From: Akkermansiaceae bacterium
GTDB lineage: Bacteria; Verrucomicrobiota; Verrucomicrobiia; Verrucomicrobiales; Akkermansiaceae
DNA length: 64,000 nucleotides
Assembly: GCA_018402445.1 (NCBI GenBank)
Contig: JAGYIT010000006.1
Location: 355,839-419,838, forward strand
Reading direction: 5' to 3'
This document shows positions 30,184 through 41,756 of the stretch, piece after piece. Position numbers and translations under genes: made by a program. The notes under the pieces are model-generated. The model worked only from the letters and a program-made list of their open reading frames with translations, ran no database searches and was not told the DNA's origin. How positions within the stretch are numbered: the first letter of the stretch is position 1; each line of letters starts with the position of its first letter.

Positions 30184-30702
30184 ATGAGCAAAAAACTCGA
30201 CGCTAGAATCACATGCCCTAAATGCCAATGCAGCTTCGACTTCACGATATACAGAACCATCTGGGGCGAGTATCCTGAAAATAGAGAGTTGGTCATGAGC
30301 GACAAAATCAATGTGGCCACATGCCCAATGTGCAAAGCGTCAACCAAGTTGGAGACAGCGCTAATGTATACCAATTCTGATGATACTTTCGCGGTTTGGT
30401 GGGAGCCTTATCACGACCCACAAATTGACAGTGATGTTATTGGATACTCTAAACTCGGCGGGGCGGATAACTACTTGGCATCGGCTCCAAGAATTAGTGA
30501 CTGGAGTGAATTCAAACAGACGATTCTTAAATTTGAACGAGGAGAGCTGAGTGGCTCCCCTTTGGTCATGGGTGATGATTTGATGGCGGGGTTCGTTGAT
30601 CTCATCAAGTCCCAAAAAAAGAAGAAGAGTGGATGTTTAGGTGTTTTGATGCTCAGCTTGATTTTCACGTCTCTTCTTGGTTTGGTGTATCAACTACTTT
30701 AG
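30184..30702 (+). CDS. CpXC-domain zinc-ribbon protein with C-terminal membrane helix
   Basis: 172 residues. The N terminus has cysteine pairs CPKC (11-14) and CPMC (47-50), a zinc-ribbon-like arrangement seen in CpXC proteins. The middle is acidic and aromatic with no known catalytic motif. A lysine-rich stretch (KSQKKKKSG) leads into a single hydrophobic helix at the end (LGVLMLSLIFTSLLGLVYQL), so it is probably a tail-anchored inner-membrane protein with the zinc domain in the cytoplasm. It is the only plus-strand gene beside the minus-strand array and converges on the SH3b gene. The inverted repeat at its start suggests regulation. Function unknown. Confidence 0.7.
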   Translation: MSKKLDARITCPKCQCSFDFTIYRTIWGEYPENRELVMSDKINVATCPMCKASTKLETALMYTNSDDTFAVWWEPYHDPQIDSDVIGYSKLGGADNYLASAPRISDWSEFKQTILKFERGELSGSPLVMGDDLMAGFVDLIKSQKKKKSGCLGVLMLSLIFTSLLGLVYQLL

Positions 30703-30815
30703 TTGTCTTTGTGCCGTGCTATGAAAATTGGGTCACTGAATAAGCCTCAATGAAAATTCCGGAGCCATAATGGACACCATGAGCTCAGCAATCGGAAGCG
30801 CCTTCATCATTCCAT

Positions 30816-31795
30816 TCACTGACGTTCGATTTGTTCAAGAAAAAATGAATTGATCCAACATTCTTGATTCCAAGATCGATTGGAGCCGGTTGTGGGGTCA
30901 ACCCCACTTAAAGCTATAATACACGGCAGCCACGAATCCGGACCGTTCATCACAGCAGCGCCAGTCACCGTGACCCTAACGCCGTTTTGGAGAGCAGTAA
31001 TGGTTGGGTAGTTTGTCCCTGGGCCGGAGCGAATGTTGAGGGTGTCTCCAGGCCGCAATCCGCACAACCCGGTAGATTTTCCCATTTTGCTGAGCCACAG
31101 GCGTCTTTGAACCGGAGGCGGCGATTCGGAAACTGTAGCGGGTCGAGTGGCTGCCTGAAGCTGGCCTTTAGCCGGGCGGTTTCGGAACTCAGTTCCGAGG
31201 TTAGCCTTTCGAGCCTTTTGTTCTCTTCAAGCAAACTTGCCACCTTTCCTTCCGCCGTGTTTTGTGATGCCACAAGCTTCTGTTCAAGATCTCGGATCTT
31301 TCTATCCCCCTGATCAATCTCGTCTCGGGCGGCTTCTATTTCATTACGTGCAGCAGTTAGTTCACTATCATTGCCGGAAGACGATAATAGCGGTGGACGA
31401 CTCAAGTCTCCTGCTTGATTGAACTGAATAATTATTACGATCAGAAGAACAACAACTGCACAAATTAACCACGCGACTAAAGGACTAGATGTAGTCGGTT
31501 CTTTGTTGCTCGAAACTGATGCCTCAGAAGAGGCTACAGAGTCGTCAAACGTTTCGCTTTCCGTGGTGCTACGCACCGGCAAAGGATTGTTCGCAGTCAA
31601 GCCATTACGGATAGGAAGGGAGGGAGGGTTACATACTGTTGGTTTCGGATCTGGCGCTCTGCCAGATAAACTTGCTGTGGCGGATGTGGTTCTTGGAGCC
31701 GGGGTCGGGGGTGGAATAGGAAGAACGAAATCATCGGACATGCCGCTTCCAAGTGACTTATCCTTCGTGGTATTCTTTGTCGTGTCATCCGGCAT
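30816..31795 (-). CDS. Membrane protein with coiled coil and SH3b domain (frameshifted)
   Basis: Two frames join near 31065. The first, from the ATG at 31795, has a proline/serine-rich cytoplasmic part, one hydrophobic helix (WLICAVVVLLIVIIIQF), then a coiled coil (about 31400-31180 on the DNA). It fails just before a GLRPGDTLNIRSGPG segment that continues in the other frame to the stop at 30816. That segment, with LNIRSGPGTNYP and LQNGVRVTV, is a bacterial SH3 (SH3b) domain, which usually binds cell wall or peptides outside the cytoplasm. A one-base indel in a G/C run would restore a protein of about 325 residues. It is the last gene of the chaperone array and overlaps no gene, so it may be the envelope-facing sensor or anchor of that system. 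Confidence 0.6.
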
Positions 31796-31808
31796 TGCTT
31801 TATTCCCG

Positions 31809-34269
31809 TTACCCAATGGTCAAATTCTTCATTCCTGTCGTGTAATTAACTCGGAGTATTCCAATCTCGCCAATTTCTCCTCCGAGGAGAAGCTTTGAAA
31901 GCGGTGTTGATATTTCCTCTTCCACTGCACGCTCCAAACCCCGAGCTCCGGAGTTTGTGCTGAATCCCTTATTAAGGAGGAATTCCACGGCATCAGGAGT
32001 CAGATCGACCCTCACGCCCTTCTTCTTCAGCCTCGCGTTTAGGCGTTCCATGAGCACATCGAGTATCTGTCGAACGTGCGCTTTCTCAGTGGCTGAAACA
32101 CCACCACGCCGGTCAGGCGGTTTAGGAATTCGGGCCTGAAGAACCGTTTCGTCGCTGATTGTACGGCCTTCTCAAGCTCGTAAGATGTATCGACTTGCTG
32201 ATTCTCACCACCGAATCCAATGGGCCGTCTCGTGTCTCCAGCTCCAAGGTTGGAGGTCATAATGACAATCGTTTCCCGGAAGTCACACTTTGTTCCATGA
32301 GCGTCGGTCAGAATGCCGCTATCGAAAACTTGAAGGAATAGATCCAGAATTTTTGGATGCGCCTTTTCAACTTCGTCCAGTAAGATTACACTGTATGGCT
32401 GACTCCTCACCTTTTCCGTGAGTTGTCCTCTTTCCTCATGGCCGATGAATCCGGGGGGGGCGCCGATAAGCTTTGAGACGCTGTGTGCCTCCATAAACTC
32501 CGACATATCGATCCTGATTAGTTGGTTCTCGTCACCAAACAGACATTCCGCTAGAGCTTTGGATAATTCCGTTTTACCCGTGCCACTCGGCCCGGCAAAC
32601 AGGAAGGCGGCGACGGGGCCTCCTGGTTTCTTCAAACCTGAACGCGACAGACGGATTGCCTCCCCGACAGCACTGATGGCGTAGTGTCTGGCCTTTGATC
32701 CGTCTTTCAAGTGCGCTTTCAAGCTCAAGGAGCCTGGCCGCATCGTCGTCTTGTAATTCCCCAACCGGGACCTTGCATCAGGTGCGCCACGGCCGCGGCT
32801 ACGTCATTCCGCATGATCGAAATACCGGAGGTCATCTGCGCCTTGAAGTCCCCGGATAGGGATCTCATTCTTACCTGTGCGCAGGCCTGATCCAACACAT
32901 CAATAGCCTTGTCTGGGAGCCTTAGAGAGGGCATGTGGCGAATAGTAAGATCAATTGCGGCTTCCAGAGCCTCATCGTGGATCTTGAGACCGTGATGTTT
33001 TTCGATATGAGGGCGCAGACCTTGCAGAATGGCGATCGTATCCGCACGGTTCGGCTCTAATACCTCGATCACCTCGAACCGGCGTGTAAGGGCAGGGTCC
33101 GCTTCAATGAACCTGCGGAATTCTTGGGTGGTCGTGGCACCGATGACGCGGACCTCGCCACGTGCGAGGGCGGGCTTTAGCAGATTGGCAGCGTCCATGG
33201 CTGAGCCTGAGCCTTGACCAGCCCCTACAAGCATGTGGATCTCATCGATAAAGAGAATTAAATCTGGATCTCGCTTGGAATCAGAGATCAAGGACTGCAG
33301 GCGCTCTTCCATATCGCCCCTGAGATTGGTCCCAGCCACCAGACTTCCCAGTGAGATTTCAATGATCCGTTTTCCAACAAATTCCGGCGGCACAAGACCG
33401 CTCACGATACGCTGAGCCAACCCTTCGACGACGCCCGTTTTCCCCACTCCCGCCTCGCCAATCAAGATGGCGTTGTTTTTCCGACTCCGCAGCAAAGTCT
33501 GAATCAGCGACCGCATTTCCGATTTCCGGCCGATCACCGGAGAAAGCTGCTTCTCCCTAGCCAGTTCTGTCAGATCACGCCCCATTCGTTCCGCGAAGCC
33601 TGGGCGCTTGTTACGCATCTCGGGATCTTTCCTGGGAGACTTCGTCGTTTGAGGCCGCGTTCGCTTAGGAGCCTCATTATTCGTATGGGTGCCCTCAAGT
33701 TCAGCTATCGCCGCCTCGGTCAGGTCGTTTTCTGTGATGCCGTACCTTTCAAGTGTAGTAGATACCCACGGGCAATCTGCCTCCATGATGGAAAGCATAA
33801 GGTGGAGTGGCTGCACGAAGTCAGCCACATACTTGATGGCCCAATCATCGGCTTTGGAGAAGACCTCCCGTGACGCCGTTCCACGCCTGATATGCTGTCC
33901 CATATCATTCTCCCCGGAACCGGATGGTAGTGACCGCCGCAGCCGCCTCCGGGTTTGGGTGGTCTCTAATCCTATATTGGAAAGAAGCGGGCACGCGGCC
34001 GCTTGCACTGGCTCAATTTCCCGGAGGACCATAGGTGTGGTGAGATTGGTGTTTTCCGACAAGATGGGCTCAAGCTCAAGCTCGCTCAGTTTAAGCAAAC
34101 CCAAAAAGAAGTGAATCGGTTCGATTTCGGAGGTGCGGAGGTTGGCGGCCTCAAGTTCTGCAAGCCGCCAGGACAGATCAGCAGAGCGTTGGAATGCTTT
34201 GGCGGGTGGAAATTCATGGCGGAGGGTCAGATGAAGTTTCGGAGTAAATAAATTCTCAAGAGAACCCAA
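31809..34269 (-). CDS. Class I Clp/Hsp100-type AAA+ ATPase (frameshifted)
   Basis: Three overlapping frames (34269-32725, 32764-32039, 32057-31809) form one protein of about 820 residues. It has a Clp N-domain-like start ([18 protein letters not shown]), then AAA domain 1 with Walker A GEAGVGKT and Walker [14 protein letters not shown] domain 2 carries [20 protein letters not shown] and TSNLGAGD, with a final small domain ([27 protein letters not shown]). This is the two-ring ClpA/B/C/V layout; the long middle domain typical of ClpB is not obvious, and I see no clear ClpP-binding loop. The start is TTG, overlapping the preceding TPR gene by 14 bases. With Hsp70, J-like and GrpE-like genes next to it, it would complete a disaggregase set. 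Confidence 0.85.
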
Positions 34270-34651
34270 ACACTGAGAAGAACAGCAGCTTGAGCCACAT
34301 GCCGAAAGTCGGATTCCCGCTTAAGAACAACATGCGTTGCCTGTAGGCTAGCCGATCGTCCAAGACTTTGATGCATTCCTCAAATTCCTCTCGGCGATCA
34401 CTGATCTTCGAAGCATCTTCCCAGCGTCTCCTAGCTTGTTCAAAATGCCCCTGTTTGACGTGAATTCTAGCCAAAAGATCAAGTTCTTCCGAAGACTTCG
34501 GCAGATGTCTGCCCGGAGATAGTAGTGTCTCAGCTTCGAGCATGCGACCCATTGACGCCAGCTCACAGGCACGGGCCAAACGCAACTGATCATCGAATCG
34601 CTTGGCAATCCTTTGCGCTTCTGTGCGACGCTCGTCGATGGGTGATGCCAT
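34256..34651 (-). CDS. Small TPR membrane protein
   Basis: 131 residues. Helical repeats of the TPR type dominate (LARACELASMGRMLEAETLL and LARIHVKQGHFEQARRRWED), followed by a C-terminal hydrophobic stretch ([15 protein letters not shown]), so it could be tail-anchored. It starts 11 bases after the restored stop of the Hsp70 gene and overlaps the Clp start by 14 bases. It is probably translated with them and may bridge the chaperones to the membrane. No enzymatic motif. Confidence 0.6.
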   Translation of the reverse strand: MASPIDERRTEAQRIAKRFDDQLRLARACELASMGRMLEAETLLSPGRHLPKSSEELDLLARIHVKQGHFEQARRRWEDASKISDRREEFEECIKVLDDRLAYRQRMLFLSGNPTFGMWLKLLFFSVFGFS

Positions 34652-34662
34652 GAGCTATTAAA

Positions 34663-37153
34663 TTAGAGAATGGTTGCCCCAATACCACGCCAGCTGCTTT
34701 CCGCTTCCTCCCTTGGCATCAAGTTCCACAGCTTCCGAACCACGTCCGTAAGCCCTTCAATATTGTTCTTCTGCAGGTATTCCCGACCTCGCTCAAACAA
34801 TCGTTCGGCGGCATCAGAATCTGAGAACTGACTCCGAGTCGCGCTCCATACGCTGGAAAGTTTCCGACCCAGTAACCAGGCAAGGAAAACAGGATTTGTG
34901 CATAGATCGAACGGCCTTCTTCGATCTTCCTCGGCAGCCTTTCAGTCTGCTTCTTTTCAATTATTGAATCCAATGTGTCAGACCAATCTTCCGCTTTTTG
35001 CTGATGACTGCTGTTACCATGATCCTCAGCAAGTTGTTTCAGGTCGTCCTGTAACTCGCGGGCCTCGGCGACGAGCGTGGGCCACGTGAGCTTCTTTTCG
35101 GCAGCATCAAGCTGGTTCTGCAGTTCAAGGACTCGCTTTTGGGCTTTTTCCGCAGCGTCGGCATCCCCCTTCGCTGCCCGAACAGCATCATCACGATCCC
35201 GGTCGGATTCGAGATGTTCCAACTCCTCAACGATAGATTCGTCCCCCGCCTCTTCAGCTTTCTCCTTCAGCTCATTTAGGCGTTGCTTCTCTTCCCTGAG
35301 CGTTGCTGCGATAACCGATGGATCGGCATTCATTTTTTCGATCTCAAGCTGCTTTGTAAATTCCTCATCAAGAAGTGGAAAATACGCCTCCAAAATTATG
35401 GTTCGAGATTCTTCAACTTTAAGTCCAATTTCAACTTCTGATCCTGCTGGTAGATCCCGTCGCACCATGGATGAGTCTATTTCAAGAAAGCCAACTACCC
35501 GATTGCGGTCGGCATGTTCGTTCTCACCTTCTACTATAGGGATCTTGATCACCGCACCCAATTGACCCGCAGTGAGCGCGACCGTTGTCCGATGCGTGCG
35601 GCTAATAGCGCCATCTTTGAGCGGTAACCCCACACCACTCTTGAAAAACCAATCAACTGAGTTATCAGCCTTCCAAGACTGGATGGGATTTGCAACAACG
35701 GTTGTCTCCTCGGCTGACCGGCGCCGATGGTATAAACAACGTGGTCCGGAACCGCTTTCCCCGGAGTGCGTTCCTGACTCATCTGAAAGCTCAATGTGAA
35801 ACGCGGCCTGAGAACCCTTCGGCCAGTAGGTTGGCCATGAATGCCCCTTCTGGATTCAGCGGTATTTGCCCACTGCGCCATTTGGTGTCACGATTTACGA
35901 ACTCAATGGTAAAGCCAGTTGACGATACCCCATCCGGACTCGTTACTTTTCCTGCTATGAGTGGATCAGACTCATGCCCAACTGGTTTGTATTTGTCTGC
36001 GATTTGAACTTGAAATTCGCCGACGACAGCTTTCTTTTGAAGCTTAGAATCGATCTTCTGCGTGCTTGCTAAACGGCAGCCCGGTGCTGGAAACCGGCAT
36101 GCTGTGAGGTGATTCTTGGCTGAAGTCTGACTGGAAATGCCTGAGTCCAGCACTGAGAATTTCGCGGAAGTAGGGAGCCTTGGTCGGGCCACCCACCACA
36201 ATCACCCGCTGGACTGCATGGGAGGCCTAGATTCCTTTCCTTTAGCACTCCTTGACTGAGCACTTGACCTGTTGAGCACAGGTTCAGCAACACGGGATTG
36301 ACTGTCTGACCTGAGCAGATCTCATCACACTGATCATCTGCAAAGATTTTAACGCAACCCCGCTGAGGGTCGTTATTTCTTCGCAAAGTTCGCTTACTGC
36401 CTCAACGGCGTGTTTGATGCGCCGCAGTTCCATGCCCCACCTATCTGATCCAGAATGAGCAGCTGGCAAGTTTGAAGTTCTTCGAGCTGGGGAATGACGC
36501 TTTTTCAATGATTGCCCAGCTCAGTTAATCGTTGAGGAATGATTGCCCGTGATGAACAACGTTAATCATGCCTTCTTCCGCTTTGATTAGTGCCGCATCA
36601 TGCCCTCCACCGAAATCATAGACCATCCAGTATGCCTCTTCCGAATCGACTTGGAACCCATGCTTTCAGCAGCTGCCGCCACTGGTCTCTTCGAAGCAAA
36701 GAGACTCCCTTTAAACCCTGCTAGCTCAGCGGCACGGCGAGTAGCGTCGCATTGATGTAACTCGAAAGCGCTTCTCGTTATTGCAACAACCGCGGATTGA
36801 CGATTTCTCCAGTTCGCGCTTCAACGGAGGCGCGTAATTCTTTCAAAACTTCTGCAGATAATTCCTCTGGCTTCTTTCTCTGACCGCTGGAAGCAAACTC
36901 GTATTCATGAGGCGTCCCCATCTGTCTTTTGAATTCTGTATAGGCATCCTGACGGCTTCGCTCTTAGCCTGTCGCTGCCTTCGCCCTAGAACCTACCTCA
37001 AAACACCCTGCTTGTTTATAAAGACTGCCGATGGCGTTGCATCCTGATCGTCAGAGTTTTTAATAATCTCAGGTTCAACGCCGTTAAGGACGGCGATTGC
37101 GCTGTTTGTAGTTCCAAGGTCTATTCCAAAGTCAATGTTGCTAGTCTGCTCAT
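34663..37153 (-). pseudogene. Hsp70 (DnaK-like) protein with long C-terminal extension, many frame breaks
   Basis: Pieces of one Hsp70 read on the minus strand in shifting frames from the ATG at 37153. They are: ATPase start [56 protein letters not shown]; the phosphate-2 motif VYDFGGGHDAALI near 36610; and HAVQRVIVVGGPTKAPYFRE near 36190. The substrate-binding part follows (about 36050-35480), then a long coiled coil (about 35340-35000) and a helical tail ending at the stop at 34663-34665. The length (about 830 residues) exceeds standard DnaK. At least six frame changes and one or more in-frame stops occur, so it is either a decayed gene or a low-quality stretch. It is the family member expected between GrpE-like and Clp genes. 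Confidence 0.75.
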
Positions 37154-37170
37154 TTTGTTTGTGTTAAAAT

Positions 37171-37662
37171 TTATTTCAAAGTGGGAACAACAATATCAAT
37201 TTCGCCACGCTGAACCATTGTTTGGTTCCACATAATGGTAGGCCGAATAGTTCTCTCAATCTGTTCCTTGGTGATTCCATTCCTCGTTTCCTCCGTGACC
37301 ACCTGCTCGGGCAATCAGCATTAAACGTCTGGCCGACTCGATCAATTATATTGATTCCAAGAGATTCCAGAGTCTCCTTTATGCTATCCAGGGCTTTGCC
37401 CACCTTTTTGATCTCTTGAGGCGTAAGCTCGCTCTTTGGCTCTTTCGAGTCCGCATCAAAAATAGATCCAGCTATTCTCCATGATTGGTTCGCTACGGCA
37501 ATCAAGGCTCTTGATAGATTCTGCACTTCAGTTGCATAGGCGTTGGATTCCCTGACCACTTGCAGTGAGTGTTGAGGCAGAAGAATTTTCAATCTCTTCG
37601 ACTAATTCGGCGGCAGTCGGAAAATCAAGTTTTGTAATGTCTAATTTGTTTGGAGGTTTCAT
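37171..37662 (-). CDS. GrpE-like nucleotide exchange factor (frameshifted)
   Basis: Starting at the ATG at 37662 the frame reads MKPPNKLDITKLDFPTAAEL and breaks near 37580. It continues in the next frame with VVRESNAYATEVQNLSRAL and LDSIKETLESLGINIIDRVG, then breaks again near 37300 and ends as EIDIVVPTLK at 37171. A long N-terminal helix followed by a compact beta-rich end with an L-x-x-L-G-I-x-x-ID pattern resembles GrpE. The restored length is about 160 residues. It ends 17 bases before the Hsp70 start, which fits a functional pair: GrpE proteins release ADP from Hsp70. The call rests on local similarity plus position. Confidence 0.6.
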
Positions 37663-37692
37663 GGTGATATTTATCTAGTAATTAAGGTCCAT

Positions 37693-39734
37693 CTATCGAC
37701 TCTTCATTTCATTTACGATGTTTTCTAATATGACAGCATTAGAGACGGTTCGGCGATCCATAGGAAACGTCGTGTTCGCAGGGTGTCCTGCCGATCAATG
37801 AGTGATCCTTGAACGGTCGAAAAACTCAAATTTCCATAGGGAACCAGATGTTTTTTCTTCCATGCAAGCAATCCAGTTGTGCATTCCACGCCAGACTTTG
37901 TTAAAAGCAGTGTGCCCACTTTAAGTGAATTTCCTCCTGATTTGACATGATCAGCCAATCTCTTAACAATGCCCGGAATAATAAGATGTCCCAGACTCTC
38001 GACGATTGCCATAAAGTCTTGCATCGCTTGATCCTGACTACGAAAGACTCTCTTGCAATCCACATCAATTGATTGACCTCCACCGGATAAACCAATGTTG
38101 TAGTAGCTGCTTTCGACCCCGTTTGTGATTTGCCTAAATATTCCAAATCTAATTCCAGTAAGTTTCTCCGCAGCGATTCTTGTATTATTGTATCGCACGA
38201 ACTTTTCACTAATCTCAAACTCGTCCGACCGAATGCTAATTGTCCTGCACCATTGTTTTCGTTGATCCTGAATCCCCTCCAGCGATTTCAAATCACCCTT
38301 TATGCGATTTATAATATCGACATCGTTTGCAAGTTTTAAAGCTATCCTGACGGAATTCACTGCCGTTTCCGTATCGCTTTCGTTATTGTGAGAATCGATA
38401 GAAATGTTTCTCAGTGCAATCGCCACCGAATTCAAAAGATCTTTGTATGCCTCAGAACTAGAACCAAGCGTTGATGCCCATCGCGGTAATTGTGTAATGA
38501 CATCACTCTGGACTCTTTGTAGTTTTAATGATGCTGCTCCCGATGAATTCTCAATTGATTCCAATGTGGAAAACAGGGGCTTGAGGCTCTCGTGTGCGAC
38601 ATTGGTCTCACCAATATCAATATTTTTCATCAAGCGCTCCCGGACATGCGACCCAGACGCGAACAAGAGAGCTCGTCTAAGTAGGCTAACAAATGCACTA
38701 TTATCACCCGTGGCTTTTTGGTGACTAACGAGTAAGTCGGCAACTCTATCAGCGACTTGGTCGAATAGTTCATTCCGCTGGTGCGCATCGGCTCCATGGA
38801 ATAGATCGTAGATCTCCATCAAAGGGCGGCACGTATCCATAAGGTGAGAAGCGAGTTGAGTGCCGATCCTTGGATTCTTTTGCACTTGCTCTTCTGCCGT
38901 TTTCAGGTGTTGCAGCACTCTTTTCCGGGCAGGCCCCAAGACTAGTTCAGCTGTGCCATCCACATCATCGAGGCCCGGATGGGTCTCCCTCATGAAATCG
39001 ACATGAAACCTGGCCCAATCGATTCGTCCCTGTTCAGCTAGATTCAGTGCCGCCTCCGCATTGACCCTGTCCAGTGCCACGGGAAGTTGCTTGAGCATGC
39101 GACGAACAAATCCGGTTGTCAGTGCCTCGTCATTCAACGAACGGACTCGTTCCTTGAGCATGTCCCAAAGTTCGTCGGATTCGATGAGTGGCTCCCAGCG
39201 CTCGAATGATTTCCTCCAGTATCCCTTGATTTGCTCGTCGAGGCCTGGGTCAAGATCGGCAGAGATATGGTAATTCGTCCAATCGACCGCATACATGTGA
39301 TACATGATCGCCATGTTGTGCTGGGCTACGTGCGAACCTTGTTTCTCCCGGTCTCTCCACAAACGGACTGCTGCTTCCGTATCCCCTGCGAGCATCGCCT
39401 GGATCGCCGGGTCCTCCTTGCTGCCTCCAAAGTTTTCCGGCCAATACCAGAAAAATTCATCTACGATCCGGTGCTCGGGTTCCTTCATCCGAGTCAATGC
39501 ATTCCGAATTTCATCGGTGGTCGGCGGAACGATTAACGCGAATGCCGGTTGGGGTGTGGCAGCCGCACCGCCCATTTCCTCAAGCATCTGAAGCTTCTGA
39601 GCCTGACGGGAGACTTCCTTGGAAGTGGCATCCACGGGAAGTCCCGTAACACGGAAAATGTTCTTCTGATACAGCGCAAGGGTGCAGGCATCCAACATTG
39701 GGTCGCACTCGTTACTGTTTTTTAGATTCTGCAT
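37693..39734 (-). CDS. J-like co-chaperone protein, copy 1 (PH-like C terminus)
   Basis: About 680 residues. The N terminus (LYQKNIFRVTGLPVDATSKE, then a helix and ALTRMKEPEHRIVDEFFWYW) looks like a J domain in order and spacing, but the HPD motif is absent. A long helical region follows (about residues 110-480). The C-terminal 150 residues have a PH-like pattern (VGTLLLTKSGVEC, then LVPYGNLSFSTVQGSL). The frame breaks near 37785, and the adjacent frame gives a better end (TTFPMDRRTVSNAVILENIV) with a stop at 37693. The N-terminal third is nearly identical at DNA level to the next copy. Likely a partner of the Hsp70 next door. Confidence 0.65.
38946..39707 (+). repeat. Long direct repeat, unit 1
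   Basis: About 760 bases covering the N-terminal coding part of J-like copy 1. It is nearly identical to 41003-41760, with only scattered substitutions and short indels, while the flanking parts of the two genes differ strongly. This indicates recent duplication or gene conversion between tandem copies. Confidence 0.85.
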
Positions 39735-39761
39735 TTAGGTGTTTTGTGTGTTTAAATAGCC

Positions 39762-41756
39762 TTATGGCTTTGCACCAGGTAGCCAACCGTCTCTAGCAAG
39801 GGAGGCGATCAATTCATATTTCATCGCCATCGACTCAGGTGTGGTTTTATAAATAAGTTTCTTGGCGACCCAAAATGTTACAATCGCAACAATTATAGCG
39901 CCTCCCAACATGTTCATAAGAATATTTTCTCCGATTGGTTCTTCAACAAACAATTGCCACAAATAGCCGATTGCGACAATGGTACCACCGATTCCGAAAC
40001 AACCGATCCTCCCGTCCGAGTCTTGCCTTAAAAGCAGATATGTTAACCATCCTCCTGCAATGAGAGCTGAGACGCCAGCGCCAACTGCAGCGGACCATGG
40101 CACGATGAATGCCCCAACGATTGATCCAGCGGCTGCCCCCACCACATCACTCTCCAATGCTTATTTTGATCGCCATAGCATTGACCACATCGCGGAACTG
40201 AAATTGTATTCGAGGCATACTTTACCCCGTTGTGCATTCGTTCTGTAATCTTGTGCATTGGAATCTTAATCGACCTCTTTGGATCTCCGTGGTTAGAACC
40301 ACAGAAAAAGCAGGTTGCTGTGCCAGTGGACTTTTGAATTGCTTCCAGATCACCTGCGATGCGAGTTTTGACATCCTTGTCGACCGCTAGTCCGTATGCG
40401 ATTTTAATGGCGGCCTCAGCAGTTTTCAAATCCTTCGTCTCATTGTGGGCGTCGATCGATATTTCACGTAGTGCAAGTGCCAATGTGTTCATCAATGAAG
40501 CATAGGCAGAGGAGTCCGATCCTACTTTGGAGGCAAAATCCGGAATTTTTGGCAGGATGGACTCTTGAAATGATTTTAGCTTTTTTTCCGGTGTCTGTTT
40601 TCCGCCTTGTAGGCTCTTCAATTGGGCGAAAAGTGGTTCCAAGAGTACAAACTTTAAATTCCCTTCCCCAATTGCAATATTCTTTAGAATTCTTTCCCGA
40701 AGACTGGAACCAGAGGCGAATTGTAGTGCTTTTTGAAGCAAATCGACAAACGTCTTGTTATCGCTAGTCGTTTTTTGATGACCAACCACCATTTCCAGTA
40801 CTGTCTCTGCCACTTTGTCAAATAGGTCATTTCTTTGGTGCGCCTCAGCACCATGGAACAGGTCGAAGAGGTCCATCATGGGCCGACAGCGGTCCAACAA
40901 TTGTATTGCCAAGTCAGCCCCCCTTTGAGGGGTCTTTTCGGCCTCACTTTCAAATGATTCCAAATACTGATCAACCCGTCTTTTTGAAGGCCCTAGAACG
41001 ATTTCAGCTGTGCCATCCACATCATCGAGGCCCGGATGGGTCTCCCTCATGAAATCGACATGAAACCTGGCCCAATCGATTCGTCCCTGTTCAGCTAGAT
41101 TCAGTGCCGCCTCCGCATTGACCCTGTCCAGTGCCACGGGAAGTTGCTTGAGCATGCGACGAACAAATCCGGTTGTCAGTGCCTCGTCATTCAACGAACG
41201 GACCCGTTCCTTGAGCATGTCCCAAAGTTCGTCGGATTCGATGAGTGGCTCCCAGCGCTCGAATGATTTCCTCCAGTATCCCTTGATTTGCTCGTCGAGG
41301 CCTGGATCAAGATCAGCAGAGACATGGTAATTGGTCCAATCGACCGCATACATGTGATACATGATCGCCATGTTGTGCTGGGCTACGTGCGAACCTTGTT
41401 TCTCCCGGATCTCTCCACAGACGGACTGCGCCTTCCCGTATCTCCCTGCAAGCATCGCCTGATCGCCGGGTCCTCCTTGCTGCCTCCAAAGTTTTCCGGC
41501 CAATACCAGAAAAATTCATCTACGATCCGGTGCTCGGGTCCTTCATCCGAGTCAATGCATTCCGAATTTCATCGGTGGTCGGCGGAACGATTAACGCGTA
41601 CGCCGGTTGGGGTGTGGCAGCCGCAATCTCGCCCATCCTCAAGCATCTGAAGCTTCTGAGCCTGACGGGAGACTTTGGATGTGCGGCGTCCACGGGAAGT
41701 CCAGTAACACGGAAAATGTTCTTCTGATACAGCGCAAGGGTGCAAGCCTCCATCAT
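39762..41756 (-). CDS. J-like co-chaperone protein, copy 2 (zinc-ribbon and membrane C terminus, frameshifted)
   Basis: From the ATG at 41756 the same J-like start is seen (LYQKNIFRVTGLPVDA) but the frame is disturbed several times between 41690 and 41400 compared with copy 1. From 41400 to 40160 it is open and parallels copy 1 in its helical region. The C terminus is different. Cysteines in FFCGSNHGD and PRCGQCYGD suggest a zinc-binding module. A switch of frame near 40155 gives strongly hydrophobic helices (AAAGSIVGAFIVPWSAAVGA and later ones) to a stop at 39762. The membrane part could instead be a separate 131-residue gene from a TTG at 40157. I favour one protein, because the cysteine module leads directly into it. 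Confidence 0.55.

Noticed and set aside
31809..34269. ClpV of a type VI secretion system
   Set aside because: No other T6SS component (TssB, TssC, VgrG, Hcp) occurs nearby; the neighbours are Hsp70, J-like and GrpE-like genes.
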